Source of the DNA: an uncultured Eubacteriales bacterium
Lineage (GTDB): Bacteria > Bacillota > Clostridia > Oscillospirales > Ruminococcaceae
Direction: 5' to 3'
Assembly (NCBI GenBank): GCA_900318545.1
Contig: ONLC01000146.1
Location: 1 to 5,814 of the forward strand
Length of the DNA: 5,814 bases
In this document: piece by piece, positions 1 through 5,814 of the stretch
Layout of the letters: each line of letters starts with the position of its first letter
Position numbering within the stretch: position 1 is the first letter of the stretch
Notes under the pieces: generated by a model
Seen by the model: the letters and a program-made list of their open reading frames with translations, nothing else
The model's database searches: none
Told to the model about the DNA's origin: nothing
Program-made: the position numbers and the translations under genes

Positions 1-2899
1 GAAGTACGGCGTGCAGGTAATCGGTGTTCAGGTCGACGCTATCGAGCGCGGCGAGGACCGTATCGAGTTCAAGAATGCTATGAAAGAGCTCGGCATCGGT
101 ATGCCGAAGAGCGAGGTAGCATATTCTGTTGACGAAGCCGTTAAGATAGCTGAAAAGCTGAAATATCCTGTTGTTCTCCGTCCTGCCTATACAATGGGCG
201 GCGCCGGCGGCGGTATGGTATACAATGTTGACGAGCTCAAGGTCGTATGTGCAAGAGGTCTTCAGGCTTCACTCGTCGGACAGGTCCTCGTTGAGGAGTG
301 CATCTTCGGCTGGGAGGAGCTCGAACTCGAGGTTGTCCGCGATGCTGAGAATAACAAGATCACAGTTTGCTTCATTGAAAATATAGACCCCATAGGCGTT
401 CATACGGGCGATTCCTTCTGCTCCGCACCTATGCTGACTATCCCCGAGGACGTCCAGAAGGAGCTTCAGGATATGTCCTACCGCATCATCGAGTCTATCG
501 AGGTCATCGGCGGCTGTAACTGCCAGTTTGCAAGAGACCCTGAGACAGGCCGCATAGTTGTTATCGAGATCAACCCAAGAACTTCACGTTCGTCGGCACT
601 GGCTTCTAAGGCAACGGGATTCCCGATAGCTCTTGTATCAGCTATGCTTGCCTGCGGTCTTACACTTGATGAGATCCCTTGCGGCAAGTACGGCTCACTT
701 GATAAGTATGTTCCTGACGGTGACTATGTTGTTATCAAGTTTGCAAGATGGGCATTCGAGAAATTTAAGGGAGCATCAGATCACCTCGGCACTCAGATGA
801 GAGCAGTCGGCGAGGTAATGAGCATAGGCAAGACCTACAAGGAAGCTTTCCAGAAGGCTATCAGAAGCCTTGAAACGGGAAGATACGGCCTTGGCTTTGC
901 AAAGAATTTCCACGATATGAGCAAGGATGAGCTCATGGCCGAGCTGCGTTATCCTACAAGTGAGAGACAGTTTGTTATATATGAGGCTCTGAGAAAGGGC
1001 GCAACTATCGATGAGATATGGGAGCTCACCAAGATCAAGCACTGGTTCCTTGAACAGATGAAGGAGCTAGTTGATGAAGAGGAGGCTCTTCTGAAAAATA
1101 AGGGTGCGGTTCCTGATAAGGAAACTCTGAAGCAGGCAAAGCTTGACGGCTTCAGCGACAGATATCTTAGCTCACTCCTTGAAGTTACAGAGGAGGAGAT
1201 CAGAAATGCACGTATTGGCTTTGGTATTAAACAGGCTTGGGAGGGCATTCACGTAAGCGGTACACAGAATGCGGCTTACTATTATTCAACCTACCACCTT
1301 GACGAGGATAAGAGCCCTTGCAATACAGACAGACCTAAGATCATGATCCTTGGCGGCGGTCCGAACAGAATCGGTCAGGGCATTGAGTTTGACTATTGCT
1401 GTGTTCATGCAGCACTGGCACTGAAAAAGCTTGGTTTTGAGTCTATTATCGTAAACTGCAACCCTGAGACTGTATCTACTGACTATGATACATCTGATAA
1501 GCTCTATTTTGAGCCGCTGACTCTTGAAGATGTACTCAGCATACATGAGAAAGAGAAGCCTGTAGGAGTTATTGCACAGTTTGGCGGACAGACTCCGCTT
1601 AACCTTGCAAATGACCTTAAAAAGTACGGTGTAAATATTCTTGGAACAACTCCCGAGACTATTGACCTTGCAGAGGACAGAGATCATTTCCGTGCTATGA
1701 TGGACAAGCTCGGAATCCCGATGCCAGAGGCAGGAATGGCTGTCAATGTTGACGAAGCACTTGAAATTGCAAACAAGATTGGCTATCCTGTAATGGTAAG
1801 ACCTTCCTACGTTCTTGGCGGACGTGGAATGGAGATCGTTCATGATGACGAAATGATGAGAGTTTATATGTCTGCCGCTGTTGGTGTTACACCTGACAGA
1901 CCTATCCTTATCGACCGTTTCCTTAACCATGCTACCGAGTGTGAGGCTGATGCTATCTCCGACGGTGAGAACTGCTTTGTCCCTGCTGTTATGGAGCATA
2001 TCGAGCTCGCAGGTGTACACTCGGGTGACTCAGCTTGCATACTGCCTTCTAAGAATCTCTCTCCAGAGATAGTTGCAACTATAAAGGATTATACTAAGAA
2101 AATCGCAGTTGAAATGAATGTTAAGGGTCTTATGAATATGCAGTATGCTATTGAGGGTGACACCGTTTACGTTCTCGAGGCAAACCCAAGAGCATCAAGA
2201 ACAGTTCCGCTTGTTTCAAAGGTTTGCAGCATCAATATGGTAAAGATTGCTACAGAGATCATTACCTCGGAGCTTACAGGCAATCCTTCACCTGTACCTT
2301 TGCTTAAAGATAAGAAGATAGGTCACTACGGCGTTAAGGAAGCAGTATTCCCATTCAATATGTTCCAGGAGGTAGATCCTGTTCTCGGACCTGAGATGAG
2401 ATCAACAGGAGAAGTACTTGGTATATCGCCAAGCTTTGGTGAGGCTTACTACAAGGCTCAGGAGGCTACTCAGACAAAGCTTCCGCAGGAGGGAACTGTA
2501 CTTCTGAGTGTAAATGACCGTGATAAGCCCGAGCTGCTTGATATAGCAAGATCCTTCAATGAGCTTGGCTTCAAGATTTTAGCAACAGGCAAGAGCTATG
2601 AGATGATAACAGGTGCAGGTATTCCTGCAAAGAAGATCTTCAAGATCTACGAGGGAAGACCTAATATCGCTGACGAGATTGCAAACGGTGAGATACAGCT
2701 TATCATCAACACACCTGCCGGTAAGACCAGTGCTCATGATGACAGTTATATCAGAAAGGCTGCAATCAAGCACAGAGTGCCTTACATCACTACAATGGCA
2801 GCTGCAAAGGCAAGTGCTGAGGGCATCAAGGCTATCAAGCATGATACACACTTCGGAGTAAAATCCTTGCAGGCACATCACGCTGATATAAGCGAATAA
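1..2899 (+). CDS. carB: Carbamoyl-phosphate synthetase large subunit, 5' truncated by window edge
   Basis: CarB makes carbamoyl phosphate from bicarbonate, two ATP and ammonia supplied by the glutaminase subunit CarA, feeding pyrimidine and arginine synthesis in the cytoplasm. The frame is open from the first full codon (base 2), giving 965 visible residues. Comparison with remembered E. coli CarB (1073 residues) puts the first near residue 110, so only the start of the first ATP-grasp half is missing. Counting from the GTG at base 11 as residue 1, the first half shows the glycine-rich loop TMGGAGGG (61-68) and metal-ligand motif EINPRTSRS (186-194). An oligomerization region follows (about 290-435). 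The second half opens with ILGGGPNRIGQGIEFDY (446-462) and has VLGGRGMEIV (601-610), MEHIELAGVHSGDSA (661-675) and EANPRASRT (723-731). An MGS-like allosteric domain spans about 828-962, including EGRPNI. The protein ends at its normal length with TAA at 2897-2899. Any carA or promoter would lie upstream of the window. Identity is certain; the start is not visible. Confidence 0.98.
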   Translation, partial: KYGVQVIGVQVDAIERGEDRIEFKNAMKELGIGMPKSEVAYSVDEAVKIAEKLKYPVVLRPAYTMGGAGGGMVYNVDELKVVCARGLQASLVGQVLVEECIFGWEELELEVVRDAENNKITVCFIENIDPIGVHTGDSFCSAPMLTIPEDVQKELQDMSYRIIESIEVIGGCNCQFARDPETGRIVVIEINPRTSRSSALASKATGFPIALVSAMLACGLTLDEIPCGKYGSLDKYVPDGDYVVIKFARWAFEKFKGASDHLGTQMRAVGEVMSIGKTYKEAFQKAIRSLETGRYGLGFAKNFHDMSKDELMAELRYPTSERQFVIYEALRKGATIDEIWELTKIKHWFLEQMKELVDEEEALLKNKGAVPDKETLKQAKLDGFSDRYLSSLLEVTEEEIRNARIGFGIKQAWEGIHVSGTQNAAYYYSTYHLDEDKSPCNTDRPKIMILGGGPNRIGQGIEFDYCCVHAALALKKLGFESIIVNCNPETVSTDYDTSDKLYFEPLTLEDVLSIHEKEKPVGVIAQFGGQTPLNLANDLKKYGVNILGTTPETIDLAEDRDHFRAMMDKLGIPMPEAGMAVNVDEALEIANKIGYPVMVRPSYVLGGRGMEIVHDDEMMRVYMSAAVGVTPDRPILIDRFLNHATECEADAISDGENCFVPAVMEHIELAGVHSGDSACILPSKNLSPEIVATIKDYTKKIAVEMNVKGLMNMQYAIEGDTVYVLEANPRASRTVPLVSKVCSINMVKIATEIITSELTGNPSPVPLLKDKKIGHYGVKEAVFPFNMFQEVDPVLGPEMRSTGEVLGISPSFGEAYYKAQEATQTKLPQEGTVLLSVNDRDKPELLDIARSFNELGFKILATGKSYEMITGAGIPAKKIFKIYEGRPNIADEIANGEIQLIINTPAGKTSAHDDSYIRKAAIKHRVPYITTMAAAKASAEGIKAIKHDTHFGVKSLQAHHADISE

Positions 2900-2905
2900 A
2901 ATTAT

Positions 2906-2934
2906 AAGCCCGAGGTAAGTCCTCGGGCTTTGTT
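2906..2934 (+). terminator. Hairpin terminator after carB
   Basis: Bases 2906-2915 (AAGCCCGAGG) pair perfectly with 2921-2930 (CCTCGGGCTT), giving a 10-bp stem with a 5-base TAAGT loop, 6 bases after the carB stop. The stem ends in TT followed by TGTT, a weak and interrupted U tract on the plus strand. Read on the minus strand, the same hairpin is followed by ATAATTTTA, so it may also act as a backup terminator for the convergent transcript. The stem is seen directly; the terminator role is inferred from its position. Confidence 0.85.
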
Positions 2935-2938
2935 ATGC

Positions 2939-2967
2939 AAAAGACCGCCTTTTTATGGCGGTCTTTT
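2939..2967. terminator. Bidirectional intrinsic terminator between convergent genes
   Basis: Bases 2939-2949 (AAAAGACCGCC) are the exact reverse complement of 2957-2967 (GGCGGTCTTTT), giving an 11-bp stem with a 7-base TTTTTAT loop. Because the stem begins with AAAA and ends with TTTT, the RNA from either strand has a GC-rich stem followed by U residues, the usual form of a bidirectional terminator. It lies second in line for carB and first for the minus-strand operon, whose TAG stop (2970-2968) directly abuts the stem. Confidence 0.92.
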
Positions 2968-4176
2968 CTATTCTTCGATAGTTATTACATCATCAAGTAC
3001 GTAGTGGAAGCTTGGGGCTGATGAATTCTCATTTTCGATATATTCCTTGTTAAGATCATAAGTATCATCAGGATTTGAGGGGTCTGTTGCCTTGTAGTCC
3101 CCTTGGAATATATGGATTTTTCCTCTTTTCAGATCACTGATAGCATCATCGAGCATTTTTTGGCAGCCCTCGGGAGCAAGCGAGGGGTTAACATCAAACA
3201 TTGTTACCCAGCCTTCGTCAAAGCCGGCACTTGCATCATTTCCGTGAATATTTGCATCAAGGTGTTTTTCGATGTTTTCTCCATTCAGTACTGCACCAAC
3301 AGCTGAGATATAATAAGGTGCCCAGTCAAGTCTGCAGCTGATAAGAGCTTTAGTTGGTGCTATCTCGCTGAGATCCTGATTATATCCAACGTGGTAGGCT
3401 GGCAGTTCTTTGTCAGACTCTTCACAAGCAACTGCTGAGCCGATCGAGTTAGTATGATGAGAAATAATTATACAGCCCTCATCTATCAGCTTCTGAGCAG
3501 CCTCCTTTTCAAGAGCAAAGCTATTCCAGGTGTTCACATATTTAACCTTCATATGTGCACTTGGACATTTTTCACGAACCCCAAGAAAAAACGCAGTATA
3601 GCCTGATATTACCTCAGCTGAAGGGTAAGCCGCAACATAACCAACCAACGCCTTGTCTTCAGTAATTGTGCCTTTTTTTATCATATCTCTCAGCTTATCA
3701 CCTGCAGCAAGACCGCTTACATATCTTGCCTGATATATCTCACCCATAAAAGTGTGATAGTTTTCAAGTACAGGTTTATCATTTGCGTTATCGCAGGTTG
3801 CAGCACAAAATTGAATGTCAGGATGTTTTTCTGCAAATTTTTTTGTGGCATTACCGTACTCATAAGTATTTGTGAAAATTATATCGCATTTTTTGTCTGC
3901 AAGCTCAGTAAGTGTTTCCTCGATGTTCTCAGAGGGCACATTATACATCTCAATTATTTTTACCTTCTTGCCGTATTCAGATTTGAGCTGCTTAGCTGCA
4001 TGGATAAAATTTGCAGTATATGGAGTGCTTTTATCACCGTCATATATAAAGCCGACAGTTACCTTGTCCTTAGCATTGTTGCCGCTGGATCTAATCATAT
4101 ATATACCGAAAAACACTCCGATCGCCAGAAGAGCAGCGATAAACGAGCATATAATATTCTTTTTATCTGCTGACAT
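2968..4176 (-). CDS. BMP/PnrA-family solute-binding protein with N-terminal membrane anchor
   Basis: This 402-residue protein resembles the BMP (basic membrane protein, PnrA-like, PF02608) family of extracytoplasmic binding proteins. Characterized members bind purine nucleosides for ABC uptake. After a short basic head (MSADKKN), residues about 8-28 form one hydrophobic helix, then a short polar linker. The two-lobed binding domain starts near residue 38 with VTVGFIYDGDKSTPYTANF. Family-like segments follow: CDIIFTNTYEYG (97-108), HTFMGEIYQARYVSGLAAG (141-159), LVGYVAAYPSAEVISGYTAF (177-196), AYHVGYNQ (260-267) and an aspartate-rich tail region with DPSNPDDTYDL. There is no lipobox: the only early Cys (C10) lies at the start of the helix, so it is probably a signal anchor rather than a lipoprotein. 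ATG at 4176 is chosen because AGGAGG lies 7 bases before it; an in-frame ATG at 4182 has only 1 base of spacing. It is probably co-transcribed with and translationally coupled to the upstream HD-GYP gene. The ligand is unknown: the classical DxSFN-type motif is replaced by STPYTANF. The family call is fairly firm, the function open. Confidence 0.88.
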   Translation of the reverse strand: MSADKKNIICSFIAALLAIGVFFGIYMIRSSGNNAKDKVTVGFIYDGDKSTPYTANFIHAAKQLKSEYGKKVKIIEMYNVPSENIEETLTELADKKCDIIFTNTYEYGNATKKFAEKHPDIQFCAATCDNANDKPVLENYHTFMGEIYQARYVSGLAAGDKLRDMIKKGTITEDKALVGYVAAYPSAEVISGYTAFFLGVREKCPSAHMKVKYVNTWNSFALEKEAAQKLIDEGCIIISHHTNSIGSAVACEESDKELPAYHVGYNQDLSEIAPTKALISCRLDWAPYYISAVGAVLNGENIEKHLDANIHGNDASAGFDEGWVTMFDVNPSLAPEGCQKMLDDAISDLKRGKIHIFQGDYKATDPSNPDDTYDLNKEYIENENSSAPSFHYVLDDVITIEE

Positions 4177-4178
4177 TA

Positions 4179-5814
4179 TCATTCCTCCTCAGACTTATTA
4201 TTGCTGCCATAAAGGGCATCTATATCTATCTTCTTGGTATCTATAAGTCTCAGGAAGATATCAAGCAGTTCGGGATCGAACTGTGTACCGCGACCCTTGT
4301 GTAGCTCACCCATAACATAGTCAAAATCCTGCTTCTTTCTGTAGACACGGTTTGCGGTCATAGCATCGAATGCATCAGCGATAGCGATTATCCTGCCGTA
4401 CAGAGGTATCTCCTCTCCTTTAAGACCGTCAGGATAGCCCTTGCCGTCATAACGCTCATGGTGATATCTTGCACCATCAACTACATGATCGATAAGCGTA
4501 AAGTCCTTGAGTATTTCCGCACCTCTTGTAACATGAGTTTTCATTACAGCGTATTCCTCGTCAGTAAGTCTTGCAGGCTTGTTAAGAACTGAGTCAGGAA
4601 TACCGATCTTTCCAATATCGTGCAGAAGTGCTGCATTTCTGAGATTGTCCTGTTCGGATTTTGTAAAGCCGTACTCCTTGGCTATCAGAACAGAGTAATC
4701 TGAAACTCTCTGCGAGTGCTTGCTTGTACGTTCATCCTTTGCGTCAACGGTCTTAGCGATGGCAAGAATGGTCTCGTTGCCCATCTGAACTTGCTGGAGA
4801 GCCATTTTCAGATGGGCCTGCTGTATTTGCAGTGTGTGCTGCATCTGGGTTCTTGTAATGAACCATGTCAGCCAGCCGATAAATACAACAGCAACACCGA
4901 TCATATAATACTTGAACCACGAATAATCGTATATAGCGTTTTCCTTGCTCAGACGATAGGTGTTCTCCTCAAGAATATTTCCTTTTTCATCTCTTATAGC
5001 CAGATGGAAGGTATAATTACCCGGTTTAAGATTTGTATATGATACAGACAAAAGCTCGCTTTGTTTTACGTTAGTCCAGTCCTTGTCAAAGCCTTCAAGG
5101 AAATATGACACTATTGGATCATCATGCGTATAGTTGATGATCTCTGGAACAAAATCAATCTTGGTTACGTTTCTGCTTACTGTCAGCGGCAGGCTTCTGT
5201 CAAGCTCCTTGACCTTATCATCTATTCTTACAGTAGAAACTGTAAGCCTGTAGGGTCTCTGTTTGATAGTATAGCCATCAAGGTTCATCATGTAAACGCC
5301 TCTGTCGGCACAGAGGAAAACATTTTTGTCATCATCCATGCCGCACCATGCATTTGCTGTAAGAGCACCCACAAGTCCTCTTCTTGAATCAAGTATAATG
5401 TAGTCGGAGCCTAAATTTTCGTTGATAAGATCGTTCTTGTTCAGCACATAGATACCCGAGCTTCCAAGAACGAACAGCTCACCGTCATCATCGATAAAAA
5501 TATCATAATTATTTGTGTAAGGAAAGTCTTTCAAGTGCTTTACCTTGTTATCGGCAAAGCGGCATAGGCTGTTTGATGTCACAATATAAATGCTTTTGTC
5601 CTCAGGATCCTGAATAAGCTTCATTATTACTCCCGAGGTCAGCCCGTTATCTCTTGTGATAGTACCTGTTTGTTTTTGATCTTTGATAACGGCTATACCG
5701 TTTCCATCCGTACCTGCATAGAGCAAACCGTCGTCTGTCTGTAAAAAGCACAGAACCGCCGCATAACCAAGCTCACCGCCGTACAGTATCTTGGAGGTAA
5801 CTTCCTTATCCTTA
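4179..5814 (-). CDS. Membrane sensor: beta-propeller, Y_Y_Y, HD-GYP phosphodiesterase, N-terminus beyond window
   Basis: Open through the right edge, with 544 residues visible, counted from the codon at 5813-5811. Residues 1 to about 200 hold repeated blade motifs of the Reg_prop (two-component regulator propeller) type: GLLYAGTDGNGIAVI, SIYIVTSNSLCRF, GELFVLGSSGIYVL and NVFLCADRGVYMM. A Y_Y_Y domain follows (about 227-279, with YFLEGFDKDW and YTNLKPGNYTF), then one membrane helix (about 298-319) and a helical, Gln-rich linker. The HD-GYP domain (about 349-530) is intact: H366, H398-D399 in LLHDIGKIGIPD, H427, HHERYDGKGYPDG (451-463) and D480 in IADAFDAMT. HD-GYP domains hydrolyse cyclic di-GMP; this one should face the cytoplasm, with the propeller outside. 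No PAS, HAMP, kinase or receiver domain is visible. The gene ends in TGA 2 bases before the BMP start. TTG at 5726 is an internal leucine, since the propeller continues upstream of it. A full propeller of this class needs several hundred more residues. The domain call is firm; the signal is unknown. Confidence 0.93.
   Translation of the reverse strand, partial: KDKEVTSKILYGGELGYAAVLCFLQTDDGLLYAGTDGNGIAVIKDQKQTGTITRDNGLTSGVIMKLIQDPEDKSIYIVTSNSLCRFADNKVKHLKDFPYTNNYDIFIDDDGELFVLGSSGIYVLNKNDLINENLGSDYIILDSRRGLVGALTANAWCGMDDDKNVFLCADRGVYMMNLDGYTIKQRPYRLTVSTVRIDDKVKELDRSLPLTVSRNVTKIDFVPEIINYTHDDPIVSYFLEGFDKDWTNVKQSELLSVSYTNLKPGNYTFHLAIRDEKGNILEENTYRLSKENAIYDYSWFKYYMIGVAVVFIGWLTWFITRTQMQHTLQIQQAHLKMALQQVQMGNETILAIAKTVDAKDERTSKHSQRVSDYSVLIAKEYGFTKSEQDNLRNAALLHDIGKIGIPDSVLNKPARLTDEEYAVMKTHVTRGAEILKDFTLIDHVVDGARYHHERYDGKGYPDGLKGEEIPLYGRIIAIADAFDAMTANRVYRKKQDFDYVMGELHKGRGTQFDPELLDIFLRLIDTKKIDIDALYGSNNKSEEE
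4184..4189 (-). promoter_or_regulatory. Ribosome binding site for the BMP gene, inside the upstream gene
   Basis: Read on the minus strand, 4189-4184 is AGGAGG, a full Shine-Dalgarno core placed within the last glutamate codons of the HD-GYP gene. It lies 7 bases before ATG 4176 and 1 base before ATG 4182, so it decides in favour of the inner start. The stop TGA of the upstream gene (4181-4179) falls between the site and the start, an arrangement typical of translational coupling. Confidence 0.85.

Noticed and set aside
11..13. GTG as the start codon of carB
   Set aside because: The frame is open upstream (KYG before it), and the conserved N-terminal part of CarB is missing, so this is an internal valine.
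1286..2020. A 244-codon open frame on the minus strand inside carB
   Set aside because: It lies wholly antisense to a conserved, certain gene, has no recognizable domain and an unusual Ser/His/Cys-rich composition, and is best explained as a codon-bias shadow.
2900..2967. Possible small RNA or riboswitch in the intergenic gap
   Set aside because: The whole gap is explained by two terminator hairpins. It is downstream of both genes, with no room for an aptamer or promoter.
3754..4246. Plus-strand open frames of 139 and 124 codons opposite the BMP gene
   Set aside because: They are antisense to a well-supported gene, rich in Ile, Phe, Cys and Ser as expected for a reverse-strand shadow, and match no family I know.
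5724..5726. TTG (minus strand) as the start of the HD-GYP gene
   Set aside because: The frame continues open to the window edge with propeller-like sequence (residues around LCFLQTDDGLLYAG), so this is an internal leucine of a blade motif.

Overview
The window holds three protein-coding genes and one short intergenic gap, with almost every base accounted for. Moderate GC, frequent AGA arginine codons, Gram-positive style AGGAGG ribosome binding and the protein types all suggest a Clostridia-class Firmicute. A Ruminococcus-like member of the Oscillospiraceae is my best guess. That is an impression from general resemblance, not a database result.

Layout: positions 1-2899 (+) carry carB, the large subunit of carbamoyl-phosphate synthetase, missing about its first 109 residues at the left edge. 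Positions 2900-2967 are a 68-base convergent intergenic region filled by two perfect hairpins that serve as terminators. On the minus strand, read right to left, comes first a gene cut by the right edge (5814-4179). It encodes a membrane sensor with an extracytoplasmic beta-propeller, a Y_Y_Y domain, one membrane helix and a cytoplasmic HD-GYP phosphodiesterase domain. Next, 2 bases downstream of its stop, comes a BMP/PnrA-family solute-binding protein (4176-2968) held by an N-terminal membrane anchor.

How they work together: CarB is housekeeping metabolism (carbamoyl phosphate for pyrimidines and arginine) and is related to the other two only by position. The two minus-strand genes are tightly coupled, and both place their sensing parts outside the membrane. 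No ABC ATPase or permease follows the BMP gene before the terminators. The most interesting reading is that the binding protein may act as a ligand-sensing partner of the cyclic-di-GMP phosphodiesterase rather than as a transporter component. This is an inference. Genes upstream of the right edge could change it.
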